DNA from: an uncultured bacterium | Lineage (GTDB): Bacteria > Cyanobacteriota > Vampirovibrionia > Gastranaerophilales > Gastranaerophilaceae | DNA: 57,109 nucleotides | Direction: 5' to 3' | Assembly: GCA_900547155.1 (NCBI GenBank) | Contig: URFH01000015.1 | Coordinates: 1 to 57,109, forward strand | In this document: piece by piece, positions 19,166-26,616 of the stretch | How positions within the stretch are numbered: the stretch's first letter is position 1 | Layout of the letters: the number at the start of each line of letters is the position of its first letter | Made by a program: the position numbers and the translations under genes | Notes under the pieces: model-generated | What the model saw: the letters and a program-made list of their open reading frames with translations, nothing else | What the model was told of the DNA's origin: nothing | Databases searched by the model: none

Positions 19166-19387
19166 GAAATCGGACGCTGCGGGCTCCCTGAGCGTGAGCC
19201 CTCCGCAGGGGGCAAAGCCCCATCCGATTTCGCTCTCTTGGAATACGGACGCTCGCGAAAAGCGCGGTTTCCGCTCGCAAGGGGCGTTCCGCTATGCTCC
19301 AGCCCCGTCCGATTTCGCTCTCTTGAAATCGGACGCTCCGCCGGAGTAACATCCGGCTCCGCAAGGAGCAAAGCCCCGTCCGATTTC
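19166..19387. repeat. Three tandem GC-rich palindromic repeat units, copies B1-B3
   Basis: Units at 19166-19231, 19240-19316 and 19325-19387 each open with GAAATCGGAC (B2 GAATACGGAC) and close with TCCGATTTC, joined by the 8-9 base spacer CGCTCTCTT. The inner parts differ between units and are swapped modules: GGCTCCCTGAGCGTGAGCC in B1, CGCGAAAAGCGCGG in B2, CCGCCGGAG...CATCCGGCTCC in B3, then either GGCAAAGCCCC or GGCGTTCCGCT...CCAGCCCC. They fill the whole gap between a 67-aa gene and the portal gene. Several reading frames stay open across them. Confidence 0.85.
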
Positions 19388-19388
19388 G

Positions 19389-19592
19389 CTACTCGCCTAG
19401 CAATTTCTTTTTATTTGTTGTTGCTTCTTCCGAAATCCCACGGGCAGAAGTTCTAATATCACGTCCTGAATTTGCAGCAGTTTTATTTCTTTGTGCAGTT
19501 TTAGCCTTTGTTACACTCGCGTCAGCTGCAGTAGGTGTGGCAATAACTTCCGTATTATTTGATGTTTCAGGCATTTTAGGTGTTGAGCACAT
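19389..19592 (-). CDS. Conserved small podoviral protein between terminase and portal
   Basis: 67 aa: a Thr/Ala/Lys-rich leader and a conserved tail GRDIRTSARGISEEATTNKK ending KLLGE. A C-terminal T-x-x-G-L/I...KK-x-L-L-G motif is typical of the small protein found at this place in many podoviruses; its function is unknown. AAGGA precedes the ATG by nine bases. The final GAG TAG (Glu-stop) directly joins repeat unit B3, the same junction seen at the terminase gene end. Confidence 0.65.
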   Translation of the reverse strand: MCSTPKMPETSNNTEVIATPTAADASVTKAKTAQRNKTAANSGRDIRTSARGISEEATTNKKKLLGE

Positions 19593-19646
19593 TTTCGTTT
19601 TCCTTTCTCTAAATTCACTTGCAAAGAAAAAACCGGTTCACACAGC

Positions 19647-19799
19647 CGTAGCGGGAGCGGGCGTCCGGCTCCGCAGGGGGCGTTCCGCTGAGCTCCAGCC
19701 CCGTCCGATTTCGCCCTCTTGAAATCGGACGCTACGGGCTCCCTGAGCGTGAGCCCTCCGCAGGAGGCGTTCCGCTGAGCTCCAGCCCCGTCCGATTTC
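19647..19799. repeat. Two tandem GC-rich palindromic repeat units, copies C1-C2
   Basis: C1 (about 19647-19712) has a worn left arm; C2 (19721-19799) is complete: GAAATCGGAC at the left, GTCCGATTTC at the right, with GGCTCCCTGAGCGTGAGCC and GGCGTTCCGCT modules inside. C2 is almost identical to the unit inside the coding sequence at 29646-29723. The pair fills the gap between the large terminase and the 67-aa gene. Confidence 0.85.
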
Positions 19800-19800
19800 G

Positions 19801-21129
19801 CTACTCGAATGGGTTAAAATCAGTTATAACCCTGCCAAAACTTTGCTCCTCATCTTGATGAAACATATAAGAATACTTGTCTATTGCATAAACCGCCATC
19901 ATTAATGCGTCAGCAAAGTCCGGTGATTCACCCTGTTCTTTTCTTATTTCATCTTTGCTTTGAATGAGAACATATCCGGGTTTATAAATGACCTTTAAAT
20001 ACTCCAGCTGCCTGCAAGAATTTTCACATGTAAGTTTCAACCAGCCATTTTGTAAAAATTCTTTTAGGGTTAAATACCCCTCAGCTCTTGCATTTTTAGC
20101 ATTACTATTAATGTTCTTAACCTTACCGGCTCCCCTGAAAGCAATTGTTCCGGGTATTGATTTTTTAATAGAATTAACCATTGAATAACCAACACCGTCC
20201 GCATCAATTATCAAAATGTCCGGCTTATAAAGAGCATAAAAAGTTATTATTTTACCAATTGTTATATCTGTATCAGGCTCAGACCATTTTTCTGTAATCT
20301 CCTCAAGCCAGCCATTTGCAGATTGCTGAGTTAGCAATTTCACTACATTTAAATCACCGCCGGAACCCGCTAAGTCCACCGCCATAACAGAATGCTTTTT
20401 GATAACTTCGTTGTTGAACTTAAGGGTCTTTGCAAATTCAATCTTTGAAGCAGCGATAAGAAAATCGTTGGCCTGGTCTAAAGGATGACCTAACCATATA
20501 TGGTTATAATCTTTTTCGCTTTTTGCTTTACATATTTCAGCTTCTTTTATTAGTTCTTTAGGACAATATGGATTTTCAAAATAATTAATCGAGATGTGCA
20601 AACAATCAGGCCGGCCTGCACAATACACATAAACAGGGTCATTACGAACAAACCTGTTCATAGTAAAAATAATTTTAGAATTCGGCTTTCTGATTGTGGG
20701 TACAATGACATCAACAGCTCTTTTAGTGACGGTCTCGGCTTCATCAATCCAGAGAATATCAACACCCTCAAGACCTTTTACATTGACAATTTCGTTTTCA
20801 CGAAACCCCTTAAAAAAAAGTGTTGTGCCTGATTTATTATGCCTTATTTCCTTTTCCGAAACTGTATAATTGAGTTTGAATTCATCAATCAGCCCTTTAA
20901 ATACCGCCTTTACAGACTGTTCAATCGAATCTTTGATTACTCGCCCGCAGCAAATTCGCACTTTTCTTTTTTCGCCAATATATAAAAGTACTCTTGCAAT
21001 AGATTGAGTTTTAGCGGACCCACGGCCGCCCTCCAATAAAATTCTTGAATAATTGTTAAAATCAGTAATTACAGGAAAAAGTTTAGGCGGAATATTAAGT
21101 ATTTCCGGAACTTTCATCAACGTCTGCAC
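19801..21129 (-). CDS. terL: Terminase large subunit (ATPase/nuclease)
   Basis: 442 aa. Walker A is GGRGSAKT at residues 34-41 and Walker B is ILWIDE (D129, E130). The RNase H-like nuclease domain shows its first acidic residue in AVDLAGSGGDLN, then LIIDADGVGYSMVN and DFADALMMAVYA near the end. It pumps DNA into the head through the portal and cuts it. It overlaps the small terminase gene by 35 bases, and a second in-frame ATG four codons in is an alternative start. The last two codons and stop (FE, TAG) lie at the junction with repeat C2, so the original C-terminus may have been changed by the repeat. Confidence 0.92.
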   Translation of the reverse strand: MQTLMKVPEILNIPPKLFPVITDFNNYSRILLEGGRGSAKTQSIARVLLYIGEKRKVRICCGRVIKDSIEQSVKAVFKGLIDEFKLNYTVSEKEIRHNKSGTTLFFKGFRENEIVNVKGLEGVDILWIDEAETVTKRAVDVIVPTIRKPNSKIIFTMNRFVRNDPVYVYCAGRPDCLHISINYFENPYCPKELIKEAEICKAKSEKDYNHIWLGHPLDQANDFLIAASKIEFAKTLKFNNEVIKKHSVMAVDLAGSGGDLNVVKLLTQQSANGWLEEITEKWSEPDTDITIGKIITFYALYKPDILIIDADGVGYSMVNSIKKSIPGTIAFRGAGKVKNINSNAKNARAEGYLTLKEFLQNGWLKLTCENSCRQLEYLKVIYKPGYVLIQSKDEIRKEQGESPDFADALMMAVYAIDKYSYMFHQDEEQSFGRVITDFNPFE

Positions 21130-21613
21130 CTACATCAAACTTAATTTCTTTGCCCTGAACTTCGACAGCGCCCATCTCAACTACAACCGAATTATTCACC
21201 TGTGCCTCATCGTTCATTAACCCTTTTAACCTGCATTTCATCTCAACAGCTTTATTTGCTGCGGCAATATTCGGTCTTCCATACTGGTCAACACTTTCCA
21301 GAGCAATCATTTTCAGGTCATCAAATTCTTTAAATGCGTCGTTAATCGAATATTCGATTTCATTTGCAATATGCTCTTTTTTAGTTTCTTGTATAAAGTC
21401 TAACCACAGGGTAATGTTAGGGTTTTTCAATAATCGTGACGCTTCAATACAACAGGTTCGTGCGCTTCCCGTTGAGTTATAAGCAAGTCTATACGCCTCA
21501 GTCCCGCTCATATTCTCAATACCGTAATAGCGGACAAACAAATTCTGTTGTTCACTTAATTTTGGAAGCTCAACAGGATTTTCTTCAATATAATTCTCAT
21601 TTCCATTACTCAT
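21095..21613 (-). CDS. terS: Terminase small subunit
   Basis: 172 aa with the classic terminase small-subunit HTH region: LSEQQNLFVRYYGIENMSGT followed by EAYRLAYNSTGSARTCCIEASR and LLKNPNITLWLDFI. It should recognise the packaging site and recruit the large subunit. It overlaps the upstream zinc-ribbon gene by 8 bases and the large terminase by 35, so the three form a tight unit at the head of the late operon. Confidence 0.9.
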   Translation of the reverse strand: MSNGNENYIEENPVELPKLSEQQNLFVRYYGIENMSGTEAYRLAYNSTGSARTCCIEASRLLKNPNITLWLDFIQETKKEHIANEIEYSINDAFKEFDDLKMIALESVDQYGRPNIAAANKAVEMKCRLKGLMNDEAQVNNSVVVEMGAVEVQGKEIKFDVGADVDESSGNT

Positions 21614-21998
21614 TTTTTATTGTTTTTGTCAGGCTCTTTTGACCGTAATAATCAGATGAATATTGCCTAATTTGCGTTACTTCTCCCCTTTTGTTTTTGA
21701 TTTCTGTATTAACGCCGTAAATCCATCCATACAATCGGGAAGTTTCAATTTTGTAGTGCTTTTTCAAAAATCTTTTTGATTCTCGTTTTATAACCCGAAC
21801 CGCTTTATTACCGGTATAATTTTCATTGACAAACTTTCTTCCATCAGAAATTCTACTTTCAACAAGTGTTACAACCGGCCTGTGGCATTTATTACAAAAC
21901 CCGATAAAAAGCTTTCGCGCCTCAAAATCTTCTGTATCCTTGAGAATCCACAATTCGGCTTTATTGATACTATTGCCGCAACTACATCTTAAATCCAC
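21606..21998 (-). CDS. Small zinc-ribbon protein (function unknown)
   Basis: 130 aa starting at GTG with GGAGAGG just upstream. It has two cysteine pairs, CSCG near the N-terminus and CNKC at about residue 35, which would form a zinc ribbon, followed by a basic middle (RVIKRESKRFLKKHYKIETSR). It is the first gene of the leftward late operon, ahead of the terminase. A DNA-binding role, in packaging or late transcription, fits its place but is inference. Confidence 0.6.
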   Translation of the reverse strand: MDLRCSCGNSINKAELWILKDTEDFEARKLFIGFCNKCHRPVVTLVESRISDGRKFVNENYTGNKAVRVIKRESKRFLKKHYKIETSRLYGWIYGVNTEIKNKRGEVTQIRQYSSDYYGQKSLTKTIKNE

Positions 21999-22019
21999 AA
22001 CCTCTCCATCTTGACATTG

Positions 22020-22165
22020 GGCAGAGTACTCCTGTCTAAACCGATAAGGAGTGATGACAGCTCAACCGCAATACGCCTATGTCACTTATCTACACGATAG
22101 CCGGTCAAGCGCCGGCGTCTCGCGCAATGAACGCCTGAAAACATTCAGGATTCATTGCTTTTCTT
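22020..22165 (+). other. Structured gene-free stretch: possible small RNA or short ORF
   Basis: This GC-richer stretch contains interleaved pairings: ACTCC with GGAGT and CTGTC with GACAG, which could form a pseudoknot. A CCGG...CCGG hairpin follows, then a strong terminator. A 52-codon ORF (22054-22212) starts two bases after AAGGAG-T, but that spacing is poor and the terminator lies inside it. The gene-free region continues to 22653 and holds repeat D and a palindrome cluster. I cannot match a known RNA family. Confidence 0.35.
22124..22165 (+). terminator. Strong hairpin followed by T-rich tract
   Basis: GCAATGAA pairs with TTCATTGC and CCTGAA with TTCAGG around an AACA loop; TTTTCTT follows on the plus strand only. 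It would end a short plus-strand transcript, or stop rightward transcription from entering the late operon. Confidence 0.7.
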
Positions 22166-22359
22166 ATTTGCATTTTAAGCCCGATTTAAAATTATTTTCT
22201 ACGTTAACCAACTAACCAACTACACAGCAATCTTGCCCAAATACAAGCGCCAGTTCAAAAACTCTTGTTTACATTTCTTAACATCCCGCGGCAAGAAATA
22301 TTATCCTTTTTTGTTATAAAGACAACAAACAATGTTTTAAAATGAAATATGCTGCTCTT

Positions 22360-22410
22360 GAAATCCGGACGCTCCGCCGCCCCGCTATGCGGGGAGCGGG
22401 CGTCCGATTC
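22360..22410. repeat. GC-rich palindromic repeat unit, copy D (short form)
   Basis: GAAATCCGGACGC at the left and GCGTCCGATTC at the right enclose a compact palindrome CCGCCCCGCTATGCGGGGAG. It is the same family as copies A-C and G, in a gene-free region. Confidence 0.75.
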
Positions 22411-22548
22411 CGATTCCTAACTGAAACGCGCCCGAGCAACCTGCGAGAAATAAAAAAAAATTAAAAAAAATTTTTTTTGATTATAAATAAAGAAATATAT
22501 TTATATATTTCTTTTATTTTATTTTCTTTTATTTTATTTTATTTTATT

Positions 22549-22655
22549 GCATTGCACTGCATATTTTTTTTTAATGCAGTGCATATGCACTGCATGATTT
22601 TTTTATATGCACTGCATATGCAGTGCATTACATTTGCATTGCAGGTGCAAATTTT
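22549..22655. repeat. Cluster of TGCA-based palindromes (possible operator, origin or recombination site)
   Basis: Built from repeats of TGCAGTGCA and its complement. It contains a perfect 20-bp palindrome at 22575-22594 and a perfect 22-bp palindrome at 22607-22628, flanked by looser copies (GCATTGCACTGCAT near 22549 and GCATTGCAGGTGCAAAT near 22640). It is embedded in a long A/T-only tract (22441-22545). No gene explains it. The position between late operon and immunity region suggests protein binding. Confidence 0.75.
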
Positions 22656-22947
22656 ATAGAGTGTATAAAACTAATGCAATAAGCACTGCTATTGCATTAA
22701 TTATAAACTTGATAAGTTTTGAACAAAAGTTTTTACACTTAAAGTTTAATCTTGAATATGTTTTAACAATAGCCATAAAAAATTTGTAATAAGCACAGGT
22801 GAAGAAAATAGAACATACGATTATGATAAAAAATACTATAACTGCTACAAAGTTATTTTTAATTGGCGCAAAAGTCTTTATAATAAACATTACTGTACAA
22901 AACGCAAATATAAAGCTTAAAGCTGCTGAGTTTATTTTTGAATCCAT
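22654..22947 (-). CDS. Small membrane protein, three hydrophobic segments
   Basis: 97 aa with hydrophobic stretches at about 8-27, 31-58 and 78-96; the C-terminal helix ends the protein. The family is not recognised. A modest AGGT lies before the start. It could be a holin-type or exclusion protein. It stands alone between the palindrome cluster, which its 3' end touches, and the lipoprotein gene on the same strand. Confidence 0.5.
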   Translation of the reverse strand: MDSKINSAALSFIFAFCTVMFIIKTFAPIKNNFVAVIVFFIIIVCSIFFTCAYYKFFMAIVKTYSRLNFKCKNFCSKLIKFIINAIAVLIALVLYTL

Positions 22948-23061
22948 GTATTACCTGTTATATTCTAACATTAACTCCCCATTTAGTTAACATGAGTGCT
23001 ATGATTATTGTCAAAATAAGTCATAGTACTCTTTCTTATATACAGAATCCCTTGAGATAGA

Positions 23062-23097
23062 GGCGCTCTTCTGCGTTACAGATCCGTCCGATTCCGC
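23062..23097. repeat. GC-rich palindromic repeat, partial copy E
   Basis: Only the right arm is recognisable: CTGCGTTACAGATCCGTCCG followed by ATTCCGCT. It lies in the gene-free gap 22948-23165, and the left arm is lost. Confidence 0.55.
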
Positions 23098-23165
23098 TTT
23101 CAATTTCCACAACCTTTCCAGCCATTTCTCTTAACTAGTCTATTGCGAAAGTGGTAAACAGGAGC

Positions 23166-23621
23166 TTACCCTCTCAGCTGTTTTAAAAGTTCTTTCTCTT
23201 TGTTTGTCAATTTGTTTTGATTGTAATATTTTAGTGCGGTATTAACTGCAGCCTCATCAAATATTTCGTCATACTTTTGCATTGTTAAACTGCCCGGATT
23301 TATCCACTTGTGACGTTTAGTACCGGCAAAAGGGCAGTTATTGCCCTCATATCTCCAAGATTTAACAATATCCTTACCGTCCACATACAATGTTCTGATA
23401 CAACAATAACCACTGTTATAATTCAAACAGACTGATGGTTCCGCCCATATATATATTTTTTGATTTCTTACAATTTTTTCAGCAGTAGGTAGTCCCCATT
23501 GCTTTATTACATCATCAATTGAATAATCAATCCACGAATTTAACGTTTTTTCCATAAAAGAAGTGCAACCAGTTAAAATAAATATCATAGGTAATAAAAA
23601 TAAAATTACTATTTTCTTCAT
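23166..23621 (-). CDS. Prophage lipoprotein (possible lysogenic-conversion gene)
   Basis: 151 aa with a type II signal peptide: MKKIVILFLLPMIFILTGC, lipobox LTGC, lipidated at Cys19. The mature part has several Cys (VCLNYNSGYCCIRTLY) and a DDVIKQWGLP motif, which resembles the start of SmpA/OmlA-like outer-membrane lipoproteins in which a G-x-P follows a short helix. It lies next to the repressor in the immunity region, so it may be expressed from the prophage and alter the cell surface, for example to exclude related phages. That role is inference from place and lipidation. Confidence 0.7.
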   Translation of the reverse strand: MKKIVILFLLPMIFILTGCTSFMEKTLNSWIDYSIDDVIKQWGLPTAEKIVRNQKIYIWAEPSVCLNYNSGYCCIRTLYVDGKDIVKSWRYEGNNCPFAGTKRHKWINPGSLTMQKYDEIFDEAAVNTALKYYNQNKLTNKEKELLKQLRG

Positions 23622-23753
23622 ACACTTTCCTTTTCAATAATTTTTTCTACAATTCTACAACAATATCCAGCAAATGTCTTTTTTCACAACAAATGTAAAC
23701 TACAATTTATTATGACGAATTCGGTCAATAGTCTAAAACAGAAAGGTAAAATC

Positions 23754-23975
23754 ATGACAAAATTTATGCTGGAATTAAGTGTAGGGTTAAAAAATTTGTT
23801 TCGAGAAAAAATCAATATCGTCATCACATTACTGATATTGATTCTGGCTTTTAATGCGTATTCATTCACAAAACTTAAAAAGAAGATAGACCACAGGTAT
23901 TTCAATACAACTACAACTATTGAAGAACTTTTTGATGTAAAAATAAATACCTTAAATGGGGAACTAAAACACTAG
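23754..23975 (+). CDS. Small single-helix membrane protein
   Basis: 73 aa, start at ATG of MTKFMLELSV because GAAAGGT precedes it; an upstream in-frame ATG at 23712 lacks a site. One membrane helix (about 21-38: INIVITLLILILAFNAYSF) with a cytoplasmic-type basic flank. It is convergent with the repressor gene and overlaps its 3' end by four bases. Function unknown. Confidence 0.5.
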   Translation: MTKFMLELSVGLKNLFREKINIVITLLILILAFNAYSFTKLKKKIDHRYFNTTTTIEELFDVKINTLNGELKH

Positions 23976-24520
23976 GAATTAAGAAGCTTTTTCAATTTTA
24001 GAATTTCATCTTTGCTCAAACTTATATCACCTGTTTGAGCATTTTTTTCTACAGTTTCGCCATACAAAAGCCAGTCAACACTAATATCAACATTATTTTT
24101 TATTGCATTTAATTCAGAAACTGTCGGCTCAACAGAATCCAGTAAAAATTTTTCAAGACGAGATTCTTTAATTCCAGTGCGTTTAGAAAAAGCATACGGC
24201 GTTTCGTCATTTTCTACCAACACTTGACTTAAACGTTTGCCCCAATTTTTAAATTGTAATATTGACTGTTCATTTTTAATAAAAACATGAGTATTTTCAC
24301 AGTTATTAAAGAACATTTGACCAGTACCACTAACAAGGTAATTTAGATTAACATTAAAATTGTTTGCTAATTTGTATAGCACATCTTGCGAAAATTTGTT
24401 TTTATCAGCTTCAACGGCCGCAATACCGGCACGAGAGAGAGCGAGGCTTTCTGCAAAAGCTTCCTGAGAAAGATTTAAATTTTGTCTAATTTTTTTTAAT
24501 CTAGTGCCTTGTGTTGCCAT
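23972..24520 (-). CDS. Prophage repressor with two helix-turn-helix domains
   Basis: 182 aa. An XRE-family HTH covers residues 5-66 (LKKIRQNLNLSQEAFAESLA followed by LSRAGIAAVEADKN). A second, similar HTH-like domain covers about 92-155 (WGKRLSQVLVENDETPYAFS, RTGIKESRLEKFL, ending SVDWLLYGE). There is no S24 autoprotease domain and no Ser-Lys dyad, so RecA-driven self-cleavage of the lambda type is not expected. It faces away from the early operon across a promoter with inverted TGTATAG/CTATACA sites, which makes it the likely immunity repressor. Confidence 0.8.
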   Translation of the reverse strand: MATQGTRLKKIRQNLNLSQEAFAESLALSRAGIAAVEADKNKFSQDVLYKLANNFNVNLNYLVSGTGQMFFNNCENTHVFIKNEQSILQFKNWGKRLSQVLVENDETPYAFSKRTGIKESRLEKFLLDSVEPTVSELNAIKNNVDISVDWLLYGETVEKNAQTGDISLSKDEILKLKKLLNS

Positions 24521-24554
24521 TAATTACACCGAAAATATAAATTTTTGTAAACAA

Positions 24555-24596
24555 TGTATAGCTACACTTGACACAATGTTAGTATGACTATACAAT
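24555..24596 (+). promoter_or_regulatory. Early rightward promoter with overlapping operator
   Basis: TTGACA (24568-24573), 17-base spacer, TACAAT (24591-24596), reading into the early operon. TGTATAG at 24555-24561 and CTATACA at 24588-24594 form an inverted pair straddling the promoter, with the right half covering the -10 box. The repressor transcribed divergently from 24520 is the natural ligand. Confidence 0.7.
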
Positions 24597-24712
24597 TTTT
24601 TTATTAGTTGGTTTAATAACTTAACTATTTAATAGCATAAAAACACGAAAACGACAAAAATTGCTCGTTATTTTGTGTTGCTTTACTGTGCACATAAAAA
24701 GGAGATTTGAAA

Positions 24713-24874
24713 ATGACAAAAGAGCGAAAAGTCCAGCGTTCAATTACTTTTACCATAAATCAACTGGACAAACTGGAAAAACTGCAAGAAAAAGAACATG
24801 TCAGCATTGCAGAACATGTCCGGATTGCGGTAAATGCTTATTTAAATAAAAAACTCACTGAATATTCAAAATAA
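24713..24874 (+). CDS. Ribbon-helix-helix DNA-binding protein
   Basis: 53 aa: RKVQRSITFTINQLDKLEKL, then EHVSIAEHVRIAVNAYLNKK. A basic beta strand (RSITFTI) followed by two helices with a turn is the CopG/Arc (RHH) pattern. AAAAAGGAG precedes the ATG. As the first gene of the early operon it is a good candidate for the second regulator of the lysogeny switch, a Cro-like role, or an activator; this is inferred from position. Confidence 0.7.
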   Translation: MTKERKVQRSITFTINQLDKLEKLQEKEHVSIAEHVRIAVNAYLNKKLTEYSK

Positions 24875-24887
24875 AAAGGCTGAAAGA

Positions 24888-25193
24888 ATGTTTACTAAAC
24901 CAAAATCTGAAATCATTATAGAATCAATAAAAAAATTACTGAGAAGAAATTCTCAGCTCAACCAGATAGAAAATGGTTTTATCACAGACGATTTTGTTGC
25001 AGCGTTGAGGAAAGTCCGGGAAACAAACTCGAAAATTGTATGGGAGGTATATTACCTACCCAAAGCGATTTCTGCAATTTTAAAAGAAGAAAACTATCTT
25101 GTAGGGCCGGAACAAGCTGCACCAAGAGCAAAAGCAATGCTGCTGGCTGATATTGCAAACGGCATTCTTGATGATTTCTACAGATTCACATAA
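24888..25193 (+). CDS. Early phage protein, unknown function
   Basis: 101 aa, helical and basic at the N-terminus (KSEIIIESIKKLLRRNSQLN), no recognised motif. It begins 13 bases after the RHH gene with AAAGG before the ATG and lies 12 bases before the replisome organiser gene. Position suggests a role in replication or control. Confidence 0.55.
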   Translation: MFTKPKSEIIIESIKKLLRRNSQLNQIENGFITDDFVAALRKVRETNSKIVWEVYYLPKAISAILKEENYLVGPEQAAPRAKAMLLADIANGILDDFYRFT

Positions 25194-25205
25194 AGAGGCA
25201 AAAAG

Positions 25206-26105
25206 ATGTCAAAGGTTTCTGAAATAACAGAACCATATTTTTCGCACGATATCGCCGCAAGAGGTGACGAAAAAATTATGAAAATGTTTTATGCATTTAG
25301 AAAACAGGTTAATACAATCGAACGCAAAGAACTTGAAGCATTGGCGGTTTTAGGCTCATATGGCCTTTTTTGGTTAATAGTTGAATATATGCACCGCAAC
25401 ACTTTATATACAACAGATTTAGATGTTATTGCCGATGAATTCAGAGTTCCGGAAAAGTTTGTAAAAATGGTTCTTGAGGATTTTGAATTGTTTAAAAAAG
25501 ACAAAGAACACTATATCTCAGACCGCATTTTAGAAAACCTCAACAAAATGCAAGAAAAAGCGGATTCAAAATCAAAGGCGGCAAAAACCAGATGGGCTCT
25601 TTCCAAACTTAAATCAATTTACACCGAAATATTCGGAAGCGCGCCGGCATTAAGCAATGTAGGGATTGACACCTATATGAAATATACCGAAACAATTCCG
25701 GATTTTAAAAATAAAATTGCGGATATTCTTTATACGTTGCAGGGCCTAAAGTTTGAAAACAATCCGAAATTCAACCCTAATATTGACTGGCTGCTAGAGG
25801 GGAACCATATGACAAAGCTCATTAACGGTGAGTATGGCAAACTCAAAAATTGGGCAGCTGAAAAAGAAAGAAGAGAAGCTAAGGAAAAAAGTCAGAAACA
25901 AAAGCTACACGAGAGCGAAAGAATTGAAATTGAAACCATATCTAACCGCATTGATGCAGTTGATTTACTGCTAAAACACTCTATCTGGCTTGACAACATG
26001 AATACATTAAAAATAAACCCTGATGTTTTTCCGCTGCTCAAAAAATTTGAAATCAACAAACAAGAAATTGAAGTTTTAAAGAGAAAAGAGTTAGAAAATG
26101 CGTAG
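25206..26105 (+). CDS. Replisome organiser-like protein with DUF4373 (Lin1244/Lin1753-type) N-terminal domain
   Basis: 299 aa. The N-terminus YFSHDIAARGDEKIMKMFYA and then LGSYGLFWLIVEYMHRN match the Lin1244/Lin1753-like domain, a winged-helix found at the start of phage replication initiators. The C-terminal half is charged and helical. It would bind the phage origin and help load host helicase; no phage polymerase or helicase gene is visible in this window, so reliance on the host replisome is likely. AAGAGGCAAAAAG precedes the ATG. Its 3' end meets the HNH gene. Confidence 0.7.
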   Translation: MSKVSEITEPYFSHDIAARGDEKIMKMFYAFRKQVNTIERKELEALAVLGSYGLFWLIVEYMHRNTLYTTDLDVIADEFRVPEKFVKMVLEDFELFKKDKEHYISDRILENLNKMQEKADSKSKAAKTRWALSKLKSIYTEIFGSAPALSNVGIDTYMKYTETIPDFKNKIADILYTLQGLKFENNPKFNPNIDWLLEGNHMTKLINGEYGKLKNWAAEKERREAKEKSQKQKLHESERIEIETISNRIDAVDLLLKHSIWLDNMNTLKINPDVFPLLKKFEINKQEIEVLKRKELENA

Positions 26106-26112
26106 GAAAAAT

Positions 26113-26616
26113 ATGCAAAAAGAGATAGAAAAATACAGGGGAAAAATATTTTATCTGGAAGAAAGAAAAGACAGATACGAAAATATTCTTACTCCTGCAA
26201 TAAAACCTGCAGCATGGATTAACTCAACAAAGGACTATGACCACTCCATCTTTGAATTACATCATGTAGTGCCTTTCACAGATTGGGAACTAAATACCAA
26301 AGATGTTCAAACAAAAGAAAATAATGCGCTAATTTTAATACGCAAAATTATGCACCAACACCTTGAAAATCCTGAATACAGATTGAGTAAAGAAAATTTT
26401 GAAAAAACTTATAAAATCAATCCGGATATTATTTTATTTGACATTAATTCAAAATTGCCCAGAACTGCTGAGTTATTTACAAAAAAAACCGAAGATGAAA
26501 GATTATCCAATAATGATTTGTCTTGTTTTGATGAAATTGATAATGATTATACGAAGATATTAGGCCTCGGTATAGAACATATTTTTGTTGATGATTGTGG
26601 GGTGCACAGTGTTTAA
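26113..26616 (+). CDS. HNH endonuclease-like protein
   Basis: About 167 aa from the ATG at 26113, which has AGGA five bases upstream; an ATG at 26098 would add five residues. FELHHVVPF (H50, H51), then NNALILIRKIMHQHLE (Asn 71, H81, H83) gives the His-Asn-His pattern of a beta-beta-alpha-metal nuclease, though the paired Cys of many HNH proteins are missing. It could be a nicking or recombination nuclease in replication. It is not in the packaging cluster, where HNH proteins help terminases. Confidence 0.6.
   Translation: MQKEIEKYRGKIFYLEERKDRYENILTPAIKPAAWINSTKDYDHSIFELHHVVPFTDWELNTKDVQTKENNALILIRKIMHQHLENPEYRLSKENFEKTYKINPDIILFDINSKLPRTAELFTKKTEDERLSNNDLSCFDEIDNDYTKILGLGIEHIFVDDCGVHSV

Noticed and set aside
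19101..19456. Several overlapping frames of 60-85 codons on both strands across the tandem repeats
   Set aside because: They arise because the GC-rich repeat has few stop codons. They lack ribosome binding sites and follow repeat boundaries.
22034..22110. Hammerhead or other self-cleaving ribozyme
   Set aside because: GTGATGA is close to the CTGATGA core, but the GAAA partner and third stem are missing on both strands.
22477..22789. Plus-strand frames in the A/T and palindrome region
   Set aside because: Low-complexity Phe/Ile/Leu translations with no RBS; they overlap the palindromes and the opposite-strand membrane gene.
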